A program made the position numbers and the translations under genes. DNA of 64,000 bases. Origin: CAZJYI01 sp964550025 (lineage in GTDB: Bacteria > Verrucomicrobiota > Kiritimatiellia > UBA8416 > CAYOBW01). Location: assembly GCA_964550025.1 (NCBI GenBank), contig CAZJYI010000021.1:37246-101245 (forward strand). The letters are read 5' to 3'. The notes under the pieces are model-generated. The model saw only the letters and a list, made by a program, of their open reading frames with translations. It was not told where the DNA came from and did no database searches. Positions 1 through 7,358 of the stretch are shown in pieces (the first letter of the stretch is position 1; each line of letters begins with the position of its first letter).

Positions 1-531
1 CCCGAACACGCCGGGGATGGCAACGACGAGTCCGAACTGCGTGGTGATCAGCGCCCGGCTCACGCCCGAGGCCACCCGGCCCGCCGTATCGCCGGCCATT
101 CCCGCCACGCCGTCAAACGTCTCGACCATCCCGGCGACGGTTCCCAGGAGCCCAACCAGGGGCGCCACGACCGTGAGGGCGGCCAGCACGAGCGCGTCCC
201 TCCCCATGCCGTCCTGCGCGAACGCGCTCTCGCGGTCCAGCGCCTCCCGGGAAGGCGCCCCTTCGGCGATGGCCTCCAGTGCCCTCAGACACGCTGTTCG
301 AAACGGGCCGGACGGCGCGTTCCGGACAATGTCGGACAGTGTCCGCGCCGTGCTTCCGTCGTCGTGCGACAGCGCCTCCAGCAGCTGCCGTCCCTGCTGA
401 GATGCCGTCATCAGCTCACGACGTGCCCTCAGGAAATAGGCCCAGATCGCAAAACACACGGCCGCAAGAGGGAGCAGGAGCAGCCCTCCGGAACTCCAGT
501 ACGCCGCGGGTTGGGTCAGCCAGTCAGTCAT
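1..531 (-). CDS. MotA/TolQ/ExbB proton channel family protein (3' end outside window)
   Basis: The reading frame is open from an ATG at 531 to the window edge, giving 177 codons; the C-terminus is missing. A hydrophobic segment lies near residues 15-30. It is followed by a cytoplasmic stretch and then the family hallmark near residues 118-150, APLVGLLGTVAGMVETF, with SRALITTQFGLVVAIPG after it. In the family this proton-channel subunit forms inner-membrane complexes that energise TonB or Tol. The start overlaps the stop of the upstream gene (ATGA), so the two are probably translationally coupled. Its position third in the operon, after DUF3450 and a TtpC-like protein, makes it the ExbB2-like subunit of a TonB2-type system. 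An exbD gene would be expected next but lies outside the window. Family assignment is secure; the role is inferred from gene order. Confidence 0.9.
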   Translation of the reverse strand, partial: MTDWLTQPAAYWSSGGLLLLPLAAVCFAIWAYFLRARRELMTASQQGRQLLEALSHDDGSTARTLSDIVRNAPSGPFRTACLRALEAIAEGAPSREALDRESAFAQDGMGRDALVLAALTVVAPLVGLLGTVAGMVETFDGVAGMAGDTAGRVASGVSRALITTQFGLVVAIPGVFG

Positions 532-1976
532 GCCGAGGGTGCCGCTCCGTTGCCTTGCTTGAGCTTGAGCCCGTGGACGAAATCTGCCGCCATGCGTTCC
601 AGCACGCTGACGATGCTACGAACGCGCCGCGCCAGGAACGCGTGGACCAGAAGGACGGGAATCGCAATCGCGAGGCCGCACTTCGTGGTCACGAGGGCCT
701 CGGAAATGCCCGCTGACAGCAGCTTGGCATTGCCGCTGCCGAAGATGGTCACGAGCTGGAAGGTGTGGATCATGCCGGTGACGGTTCCAAGCAGCCCCAG
801 CAGGGGCGCCACGCCGCCGAACACGGCCAGTGTGCCGAGGTGTCGCTCCAGCCGCGGGATGCAGCTCAGCACGTGTTCGTGCAGGATTTCCTCGAGGTGC
901 TCCTTGGTCGCATCTCTGTGCTCGATGCCCTCGCGCATGAGGGACGCCAGAGGTTGCGGCAGCCGTTGTCCCGCGGCACGCGCACCAACGACATCACCGG
1001 TTCGTATCTGTTCCAGGATGTGGACCGCGAAAACGCCGCGGCCAGTGCGTATCCGTGCCAGTTCCAGCAGCTTCCAGAGCGAGAGTATGGCGGCCGCTAT
1101 GCCGATGCCCAGCAGCGGCACCATGACGACACCGCCCTTCTTCAGGTGCTCGACAAGCGGTTGTCTTGCTTCTTCGATAAGAAGCGCATGCCCCGAGGTG
1201 AGGTCGCACGGCACGGCGGCCTCGGCGCCCTTGACCAGGCTCAGGATGGCCGCGCGACCCTCCTGGTCCACGTCCGAGAAGAGCGAGGGATGGGCGCTGC
1301 CGAGGCGCGAAACGATGAGTCCTGCCGCTTCACCTTCTCCGGCGAAGTAGGCCAGGGGACCGAAGACCGCGAACGTGCCGCGCCGCTCCACACCGTCACT
1401 GTCCAGGGCGGCGCCGTTGAACGTCATGCCCCCGACGCGATCCTGGTTCCACCCGGCTGCGAGTGTGAGCAACCGCGCGGAGGCCTCGGCGAGGCCTCTG
1501 TGCGCGACCGTGTTGCCCAGAACGGTATCGATCGCCGTCAGTTCGGGGGCCAGGCGCGCGGCTTCGGCCGGACCTGCCCGCGTCTCCAGGGATCGCCGGT
1601 ATTCCGCCAGCAACGACTGCATGAAGCGGCACTCTTCGCGCAGCGCCTCCGTCTCGTGTTCAAGCTGATCCTGTTCCGTTCGGCCCAATTCCCGCAGTGC
1701 ACGCAGGCGGTCCGCGTCGCGCCGCAGGGCCTTTACCTCTTTCTGAAGTGTTGCCTGTTGCGTGGCGAGGGGCGTGCGTTTCTCGGCGATTGCCGCGCGG
1801 AGCGCGTTCAGCTCCGCAACGGATGCTTCAATGTCCGCGTGGACCGTGGTTACCGCGGTTGGGATGTCGGGCTGCTCCGCGGCCGGGGGGGCGGTAGCCG
1901 CCGGATCTGCCTGAGGTCGCGCCGCAACCGCCGACAGGAGCAGGACGGCAGTGATACTATGAGCGGGAACTCTCAT
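528..1976 (-). CDS. TtpC-like protein: coiled coil plus MotA/TolQ/ExbB domain
   Basis: A 482-residue protein with an N-terminal signal sequence (about 1-22). A long charged, probably coiled-coil periplasmic region covers about residues 45-150. The first membrane segment lies near residues 288-308 (VPLLGIGIAAAILSLWKLL). A C-terminal ExbB/TolQ domain contains APLLGLLGTVTGMIHTF and LVTTKCGLAIAIPVLL. Such long ExbB relatives, called TtpC in vibrios, sit between a DUF3450 protein and a normal ExbB in TonB2-type iron-uptake systems. The same order is seen here. The gene overlaps the preceding one by 4 bases and the following one by 3, which indicates a tightly coupled operon. The substrate taken up cannot be told from the window, which shows no TonB-dependent receptor. 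Confidence 0.88.
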   Translation of the reverse strand: MRVPAHSITAVLLLSAVAARPQADPAATAPPAAEQPDIPTAVTTVHADIEASVAELNALRAAIAEKRTPLATQQATLQKEVKALRRDADRLRALRELGRTEQDQLEHETEALREECRFMQSLLAEYRRSLETRAGPAEAARLAPELTAIDTVLGNTVAHRGLAEASARLLTLAAGWNQDRVGGMTFNGAALDSDGVERRGTFAVFGPLAYFAGEGEAAGLIVSRLGSAHPSLFSDVDQEGRAAILSLVKGAEAAVPCDLTSGHALLIEEARQPLVEHLKKGGVVMVPLLGIGIAAAILSLWKLLELARIRTGRGVFAVHILEQIRTGDVVGARAAGQRLPQPLASLMREGIEHRDATKEHLEEILHEHVLSCIPRLERHLGTLAVFGGVAPLLGLLGTVTGMIHTFQLVTIFGSGNAKLLSAGISEALVTTKCGLAIAIPVLLVHAFLARRVRSIVSVLERMAADFVHGLKLKQGNGAAPSA

Positions 1977-2782
1977 TCCGGATTGCCCCCCTGTTCACCG
2001 GGATGCGCGAGTCCGAGAGGCAGGTCGACCAGGGCGGCCGGTGCGGTGTTGCCGGCGACGTTGACGGCCTTGCGAATGTGCGGGGCCAGTTCAGGGCGCG
2101 GCGTCCAGGTCCACCCGTCGTCCGCCGGCGTGCCGATGGCCGCCCAGCGACCGTCGCCGGATACGGCAAAGCCGCGTGCCAGACCGATGTACACCACGTC
2201 GACCTCGCGGCGCGCCGCGTCCGGCAGAGGTATGATCTCGCGTACCACGTGGATGCCGTGCTGAAGCGTCTCGATCTGCGAGTAGAGAGCGATGACCCTT
2301 TGAAGCCGTGGCCCGATGGCGCTCTTCTTCGCCGACTCGTGTCCCGCGGGCAGTTCGTCGAACGTCTTGCGCAACGGGGCTGCCAGGGATGGGGGGAGTC
2401 GCTTGCGCCATTGCCGCAGGACGGCCTCGGCGCGACTCACGGCGGGAGCAATGGCCTCGATCGCCTCGCGCATTGCCGCCTGCTCGGCGGCGAGACGCTC
2501 CCGGTCGGCCTGGACGGAGGAGGTCAGTTTCCTTGCCTCGGAGATCTCCCGGGTGAGCGTGGTCTTTTCGGCCTCGAGAACGGTGATTTCCTCGCGCCAG
2601 CGCGCCTGCTGTTTCTCCCAGGCCTGCTTCTCGACCGCAATCTTCTCGCGCAGTGCGATCCAGCGGCCGACCAGCCCCTCCAGCGTGCCGAGGTCCGCAT
2701 CCGGATCATCCGCATTTGCCGGGGCTGTGCAGAACACCGCCAGACACATCGCCGTCAGCATTGTCAGCTCGAATCGCTTCAC
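1973..2782 (-). CDS. DUF3450 family periplasmic protein of TonB2-type operon
   Basis: I chose a GTG start at 2782 (269 residues). GAGGAA lies 6 bases upstream, and the protein then begins with a clean signal peptide (VKRFELTM... to a cleavage near ANA). An upstream ATG at 2812 would put ten charged residues before the signal. Residues about 35-110 are a long Glu/Lys/Arg-rich coiled coil. The C-terminal half carries the DUF3450 features: a conserved R-proline segment, 'RVIALYSQIETLQ', and a beta-rich end with 'VVYIGLARGFAVS'. DUF3450 proteins are encoded first in TtpC-ExbB-ExbD-TonB operons and are thought to assist TonB2-dependent transport. Here too it is the first gene. Confidence 0.85.
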   Translation of the reverse strand: MKRFELTMLTAMCLAVFCTAPANADDPDADLGTLEGLVGRWIALREKIAVEKQAWEKQQARWREEITVLEAEKTTLTREISEARKLTSSVQADRERLAAEQAAMREAIEAIAPAVSRAEAVLRQWRKRLPPSLAAPLRKTFDELPAGHESAKKSAIGPRLQRVIALYSQIETLQHGIHVVREIIPLPDAARREVDVVYIGLARGFAVSGDGRWAAIGTPADDGWTWTPRPELAPHIRKAVNVAGNTAPAALVDLPLGLAHPGEQGGNPE

Positions 2783-3036
2783 CCTGTCTTCCTCTACGGG
2801 CGGACGCCCCATACCGGGTACGCCGTTGCATAGTCAGTTCTTAGCAGGCGGCGGCCTCGGAGCAAAGCCGAAAGCGGTGGGGCGCAAGGGGGAGGATCAT
2901 GTAGCACGATTAAGCAGCACGATTGAGAGGGGCTCCCTGCTCACACTTCGTCGTGCTACTTAATCGAGCTACTTCATCTCTTCGCCCCGGCGCGAGGGCA
3001 ATGTCCACCCATCATCTTCGCATGGAATTTCGCGGA

Positions 3037-3870
3037 CTACGGCGCGGCGCGCACGAGGCGCAGGCCTGTGGTCGAAGTCACCACATGGGGTTGCTGATAG
3101 CCGCGATTCGCCACGCGGCAAGATTGGGCTTTGCCTGTCCAGCTGCCGCCACGCACTACGCGGTCCGTGCCCGATTCCGGGCCGCGGGGGTCCGTGCCGG
3201 GTGATGTGGTGTAGTAGTTGTAGACGCGCCAGTCCCAGCACCACTCCGAGACGTTTCCAGCCATATCAAACAGCCCATAGCCGTTCGCATCCCAACGGAC
3301 CCAGCCGTTCTGTACGTCCACGTTTTCCGTCCGGTACACTGTTGTCTTGCTTGCTCCGGTATAGTAGCAGGGCGTCAATCCCTCCATTTCGCTGCGGGCG
3401 TTGGCCCATTTGACGCAGTCGTGCCAGCTGACGGAATGTACGGGGTGGCTCGGTTGTTGCGCCGATCCGGCGTGGCTGAAGTGATAGTTGTGGGCCACCG
3501 CCCAGTCGTAAACTTCGCGCCACAGGTTGGATCTCACCTCATACACATCCATGTAGACCGCGCTGACGGTCACGGTGTGCACCGGCAGTTCACTCGAGCT
3601 CGGTCTGCCGAAGCAGTCACCCATCAGAAAGGGCCCGGCCGGGATGAGCGCCATCCCGGCGACCGTATGGCCCATACCGTCGGTCGCCATCCTCTGTTCG
3701 AGTTGCTGTATGCGTTCCCGGTTTGCCATCAGTTCCTGGTAGATCTCCTCCAGGCTGTGCATGGTGGGCCCGGGTGCGTTCGTCGGATCCAGGCCGGCCG
3801 CGCACACTCCGCTCGCGCAGAGCACGCCGGCCAGGCCGGCCGCCATTACCAATCTGCCTGAGCTGCTCAT
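3037..3870 (-). CDS. secreted FGE/sulfatase-modifying-factor-fold protein with internal deletion
   Basis: A 277-residue protein with a signal peptide (about 1-25) and a short heptad-like helix (about 38-62). An FGE-type domain follows, with MALIPAGPFLMGD (73-85), SHPVHSVSWHDCVKWANARS (141-160), NGYGLFDMAGNVSEWCWDW (196-214) and RVVRGGSW near the end. Relatives in this window (31917-33236 and two domains of the giant protein) have about 50-65 residues between the two NGY motifs, including the RLPTEAEWE signature. Here WDANGY runs straight into GLFDMAGN, so that core is absent, in frame. FGE itself oxidises cysteine in sulfatases, but most secreted bacterial members have no known activity. This copy is probably structural or non-catalytic. 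It stands alone, with no sulfatase next to it. Confidence 0.85.
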   Translation of the reverse strand: MSSSGRLVMAAGLAGVLCASGVCAAGLDPTNAPGPTMHSLEEIYQELMANRERIQQLEQRMATDGMGHTVAGMALIPAGPFLMGDCFGRPSSSELPVHTVTVSAVYMDVYEVRSNLWREVYDWAVAHNYHFSHAGSAQQPSHPVHSVSWHDCVKWANARSEMEGLTPCYYTGASKTTVYRTENVDVQNGWVRWDANGYGLFDMAGNVSEWCWDWRVYNYYTTSPGTDPRGPESGTDRVVRGGSWTGKAQSCRVANRGYQQPHVVTSTTGLRLVRAAP

Positions 3871-4061
3871 CTCGCTCTACCTCCCCGATGGTCATGTTGT
3901 TCGGCCTTCAGCGTCAGTAACACTACCTTAGTCGCAGTCGAACCCGGATTCAAGAGGGGATCGGAACGTGGAGTACGAGTGTTGCCTTGACCGCATACCG
4001 GTTTCGAGAGACTGTATGCGCGATTGAGCTGACCGACCGGGGGAAAGGCAAGGAGCGCTGA

Positions 4062-4700
4062 ATGGAACTGCTTGACGGACTTGACGCGCGGCGCGTGTTT
4101 TGCATTGGCTGCAACTACGACGCGCATATCAAGGAGTTGGGATCGCGCGACTCCGATAGGTGCGTTGTCTTCATGAAGCCGCCGACAAGCCTTGTGCCGG
4201 TCGGGCGTCCGGTCGTCCTCCCCAGGGGGCGCGGTTCGATTCACCACGAAGTCGAGCTGGTGGCGATGGTGGGGAAGGGGGGCAGGAGCATCCCGGCGGC
4301 GGACGCGCGCGACCACGTTGGCGGCATCACGCTGGGACTGGACATGACCCTGCGTGAAGCGCAGACATTGATCAAGCAGAACGGTCACCCGTGGGAACTG
4401 TGCAAGGCGTTCGACTACAGCGCACCCCTGGGGGAGGTCGTGCCGCTTCAGCCTGAGCACGACCTCGCCGCTATCGAGATGTGCTGCACCGTGAATGGCG
4501 AGCTCCGCCAACAGGGCAATACGCGCGACATGCTTTTCCCCGTGGCTCGGCTCATCGAGATTCTGAGCAGCACGTGGGAGCTCCTGCCCGGCGATCTCAT
4601 CTACACCGGCACGCCGCCCGGTGTCGGTCCGGTCGAGCCGGGGGACCGCATTGCCATTGAGAGCCCGCAAGTGGGGTTGTTTGAGTGGACGATTGAATGA
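4062..4700 (+). CDS. fumarylacetoacetate hydrolase family protein (FAHD1-type acylpyruvase/oxaloacetate decarboxylase-like)
   Basis: A 212-residue protein, the normal length for the short FAHD1-like branch. The family metal ligands appear in IHHEVEL (Glu63, Glu65) and LGLDMT (Asp94). Further landmarks are GCNYDAH at the N-terminus, WELCKAFDYSAPLG, and the C-terminal TGTPPGVGPVEPGD loop. Members bind Mg2+ or Mn2+ and cleave C-C bonds of acylpyruvates or decarboxylate oxaloacetate. The exact substrate cannot be read from the sequence. The ATG has GGAG about 7 bases upstream. It stands alone between divergent and downstream genes; the gap to fetA holds a GCGAGTC repeat array. Confidence 0.88.
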   Translation: MELLDGLDARRVFCIGCNYDAHIKELGSRDSDRCVVFMKPPTSLVPVGRPVVLPRGRGSIHHEVELVAMVGKGGRSIPAADARDHVGGITLGLDMTLREAQTLIKQNGHPWELCKAFDYSAPLGEVVPLQPEHDLAAIEMCCTVNGELRQQGNTRDMLFPVARLIEILSSTWELLPGDLIYTGTPPGVGPVEPGDRIAIESPQVGLFEWTIE

Positions 4701-4741
4701 TGCGAACAGAACGTCCTCCTGTTGGCGCGATAGTCGTTACT

Positions 4742-4789
4742 GCGAGTCGCGAGTCGCGAGTCGCGCGTCGGGCGTCGCGCGTCGGGTGA
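4742..4789. repeat. GCGAGTC-type short tandem array
   Basis: A 7-base unit (GCGAGTC, drifting to GCGCGTCGG) is repeated about six times in the gap between the FAH-family gene and fetA. A matching array lies at 44899-44959. The units are partly self-complementary. It contains no coding potential. Confidence 0.8.
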
Positions 4790-4860
4790 GAGGGACGTCT
4801 CCGGCCTGACTTCAGACCTTCGCGGCTGAGGGCGGCACACGTTTGGGATCCGACAGAACC

Positions 4861-5463
4861 ATGTTACAGGTCTCCAACCTCGTATACCACGGCATCGGGC
4901 CGTTCTCGTTTGCCGTCGAGCCGGGCGAGTGCGTTGGGCTCAGCGGGCCGTCCGGGGGCGGCAAGACGCTCCTGCTGCGCGCGCTGTGCGATCTTGATCC
5001 GTCCGAGGGACAGGTTTCGCTTGGCGGCGTGGATGCCGGCGCGCTGAGCGCCCCCGAATGGCGGCGCAAGGTCGGTTTTCTGCCCGCGGAGAGCCATTGG
5101 TGGTACGACACCGTGGGCGAGCACTTTCTCGACGAGGGCGTCGGGGAACGCCTTAGGGGAGTGGGCTTTGAGACGGACGTGCTCTCCTGGCCGGTTGAGC
5201 GCCTGTCGTCCGGGGAGCGGCAGCGCCTTGCACTGCTGCGCCTGCTGGCGGGCAGGCCGGAGGCCCTGCTACTGGATGAGCCGACGACCCATCTCGACGA
5301 TGACAACCGCGGGTACGTTGAGTCCGCCATTGAGTCGTACCGCAGCGCCCGGAGCGTCCCCGTTCTCTGGGTGGCGCATGACAAGGCCCAGCTACATCGT
5401 GTCTGCAGCCGGGCCTACCGGTTGTCCGACGGGAAGCTGGAGGAGGAGACGGCATGGAGCTGA
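4861..5463 (+). CDS. fetA: FetA-type ABC exporter ATP-binding protein
   Basis: A 200-residue ATPase with Walker A GPSGGGKT (29-36), signature LSSGERQ (115-121), Walker B ALLLDEP (136-142) and an H-loop, VLWVAHDK. It is the short, single-domain form seen in FetA/YbbL, which pairs with FetB/YbbM in exporting excess iron and resisting peroxide stress in E. coli. The gene overlaps fetB by 10 bases, which supports that pairing. An in-frame TTG at 4843 preceded by GAGGG is an alternative start; ATG 4861 was preferred because it gives the usual length. The iron specificity is carried over from E. coli and is not shown here. Confidence 0.85.
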   Translation: MLQVSNLVYHGIGPFSFAVEPGECVGLSGPSGGGKTLLLRALCDLDPSEGQVSLGGVDAGALSAPEWRRKVGFLPAESHWWYDTVGEHFLDEGVGERLRGVGFETDVLSWPVERLSSGERQRLALLRLLAGRPEALLLDEPTTHLDDDNRGYVESAIESYRSARSVPVLWVAHDKAQLHRVCSRAYRLSDGKLEEETAWS

Positions 5464-6260
5464 TCGATCTTACTCCCACCAGCCTCGCGGTCGCGGCCAT
5501 TCTTGTCGTGGCGCTCGCCGCCCTTTCCATCCGCATGCAGTTCGGGGTAGAGAAGCAACTGCTCATTGCCGCCGCGCGCACGGTCATTCAGCTCAGTCTC
5601 ATCGGTGTCGTGCTGACGTGGGTCTTTGCCCATGAGAGTCCGCTCTGGATCGGGAGCATGACGCTGGTCATGTTGCTGGTGGCTGGTTCGGAAGTCATGC
5701 GCCGGCAACACCGCCGGTTCGTCGGGTGGTGGGGCTACGGCATCGGGACCGTCTCGATGTTCATCTCCTCGTTCACCATCTCTGCCTTTGCGTTGCTCTT
5801 CGTCGTTTCGGTCCGGCCGTGGTACAAGCCCCAGTATGCCATTCCCCTGGTGGGGATGATTCTGGGGAATTCGATGACCGGCATTGCGCTGGGATTGGAT
5901 CGCCTGACGGAGGCGGCAAGCAAGCAGCGCCGGGTGATCGAGGCGCGCCTGATCCTGGGGCAGCCATGGCACGAAGCCATCGGCGATATCCGGCGCGCGA
6001 GCATTCGCTCGGCGTTGATGCCCATCATCAACAGCATGTCGATTATCGGCCTCGTACACCTGCCCGGAATGATGACGGGTCAGATCCTGGCGGGTTCCCT
6101 ACCGGCCAAGGCGGTGAAGTACCAGATCATGATCATGTTCATGATCGCGGCGGGAACGGGCTTCGGTAGCATGGCGGCCGTTCTCCTCGGCTCGCGCCGC
6201 CTCTTCGACCGCCGCCAGCGCCTGCGGTTGGAGCGGTTGAAGTCGCACGGTGGGCAGTAG
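5454..6260 (+). CDS. fetB: FetB-type ABC exporter permease (UPF0014)
   Basis: A 268-residue integral membrane protein with about seven hydrophobic segments and the UPF0014 signature stretches IPLVGMILGNSMTGIALGL (about 128-146) and GQPWHEAIGDIRRASIRSALMP. The family also has GMMTGQILAGS near residues 200-215, present here as LPGMMTGQILAGSLP. The start sits inside the end of fetA with a strong GGAGGAGG ribosome site. Together with FetA it should form a metal (iron) efflux ABC transporter. A perfect 8-bp stem hairpin begins at the last base of the stop codon. Confidence 0.9.
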   Translation: MELIDLTPTSLAVAAILVVALAALSIRMQFGVEKQLLIAAARTVIQLSLIGVVLTWVFAHESPLWIGSMTLVMLLVAGSEVMRRQHRRFVGWWGYGIGTVSMFISSFTISAFALLFVVSVRPWYKPQYAIPLVGMILGNSMTGIALGLDRLTEAASKQRRVIEARLILGQPWHEAIGDIRRASIRSALMPIINSMSIIGLVHLPGMMTGQILAGSLPAKAVKYQIMIMFMIAAGTGFGSMAAVLLGSRRLFDRRQRLRLERLKSHGGQ

Positions 6261-6280
6261 CGCGGAAACCTGTTCCGCGC
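6260..6280. terminator. hairpin at the fetB stop, between convergent genes
   Basis: GCGCGGAA and TTCCGCGC form a perfect 8-bp stem around a 5-base loop. It lies between the convergent fetB (+) and folD (-). No U-tract follows, so intrinsic termination is possible but not certain. Confidence 0.45.
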
Positions 6281-6395
6281 AGGCGCGTGGGAGGAGAATG
6301 GCGAGCGAGAACATGCCTGCGCGCCTCAGCTCTCTCCAACCATTCTGCCGCCATGCTCACACGCGGATCGGATATCCGCGCTACGGGGGAACGCC

Positions 6396-7283
6396 CTATG
6401 CCACCCCCGCCGCCCGCTTCGCCGACGCGACCGTGTTGTAGAGCAGCATGGTGATGGTCATGGGGCCGACGCCGCCGGGGACGGGGGTGATCATGGAGGC
6501 CTTTTCGCTGACGCCCTCGAAGTCCACGTCGCCCACCAGGCGGTAGCCGCGCTTCTTCGTGGCGTCCTCGACGCGGTTCACGCCCACGTCGATCACCACG
6601 ACGCCGTCCTGCACCATGTCGGCCGTGACGGTGTTGGGCCGTCCCGCGGCCACGATCAGGATGTCGGCCTGGCGCGTCATGGCGCCCATGTCGCGTGTGC
6701 GGGTGTGGCAGACGGTGACCGTGGCGTTGGCGCCTTCCTTCTTCTGTATCAGCATGTTGGCTACGGGTTTGCCCACGATGTTGCTGCGGCCGACGACGAC
6801 CACGTGCGCTCCCTCCGTCTGCGTGCCGCTGCGCGACAGGAGCTGGAGGATGCCGTGCGGTGTGCAGGGCAGGAAGCAATCCTCGCCGATCACCATCTTG
6901 CCGAGGTTGACCGGGTGGAATCCGTCGACGTCCTTCTCGGGCTTGATCGCCAGCAGGACGGCGCTTTCATCGATATGCTTCGGCAGCGGGAGCTGAACCA
7001 GGATGCCGTTGATCTTCGGATCGTTGTTCATGCGTTCCACGATCGCCAGCAGCTCCTCCTGGGAGGTCTCGGCCGGCAGCCGGTTGTCTTCAGAGTAGAT
7101 TCCGATCTTCTCGCACGCCCGCTCCTTGGCCGTGACGTAGGACTGCGACGCCGGATCCTCGCCCACCAGCACGACGCCCAGTCCGGGCACGACACCGTCT
7201 GCGGCCAGGCGTGCGACTTCCTCCTGCAATTCCGCGCGCATCTCCTGCGCAACCTGCTTCCCGTCAATGATCTTCGCTGACAT
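6396..7283 (-). CDS. folD: bifunctional methylenetetrahydrofolate dehydrogenase/cyclohydrolase FolD
   Basis: A 295-residue cytoplasmic enzyme that interconverts 5,10-methylene- and 10-formyl-tetrahydrofolate with NADP(+). It shows the two FolD signatures, the catalytic-loop region SQSYVTAKERACEKIGI (with the Tyr and Lys of YxxxK) and the C-terminal PGGVGPMTITMLLYNT. The Rossmann segment VVVGRSNIVGKP is also present. The start MSAKIIDGK was taken because it matches family length and has GGGAGAG upstream; an earlier in-frame ATG would add 15 atypical residues. It lies 75 bases downstream of fhs, the enzyme that supplies formyl-THF, so the two form a one-carbon operon. The gap between them holds a GATCACTGAT repeat array. 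Confidence 0.95.
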   Translation of the reverse strand: MSAKIIDGKQVAQEMRAELQEEVARLAADGVVPGLGVVLVGEDPASQSYVTAKERACEKIGIYSEDNRLPAETSQEELLAIVERMNNDPKINGILVQLPLPKHIDESAVLLAIKPEKDVDGFHPVNLGKMVIGEDCFLPCTPHGILQLLSRSGTQTEGAHVVVVGRSNIVGKPVANMLIQKKEGANATVTVCHTRTRDMGAMTRQADILIVAAGRPNTVTADMVQDGVVVIDVGVNRVEDATKKRGYRLVGDVDFEGVSEKASMITPVPGGVGPMTITMLLYNTVASAKRAAGVA

Positions 7284-7307
7284 CACACACTCTCCCGTAC
7301 CGATTGC

Positions 7308-7352
7308 CGGTCGCTGATAACCGATCACTGATCACTGATGACTGATCACTCC
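7308..7352. repeat. GATCACTGAT-type intergenic array (copy 1)
   Basis: Short overlapping TGATCACTGATGACTGATCAC units lie in the fhs-folD gap. The same sequence family occurs at 14833-14882, and in reverse complement at 33243-33335. Confidence 0.75.
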
Positions 7353-7358
7353 TCTTCA

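Noticed and set aside
765..2264. 499-codon plus-strand frame
   Set aside because: It is antisense to the TtpC-like and DUF3450 genes, which show family motifs, signal peptides and coupled starts. The frame itself has Gln/Arg-rich, domainless sequence.
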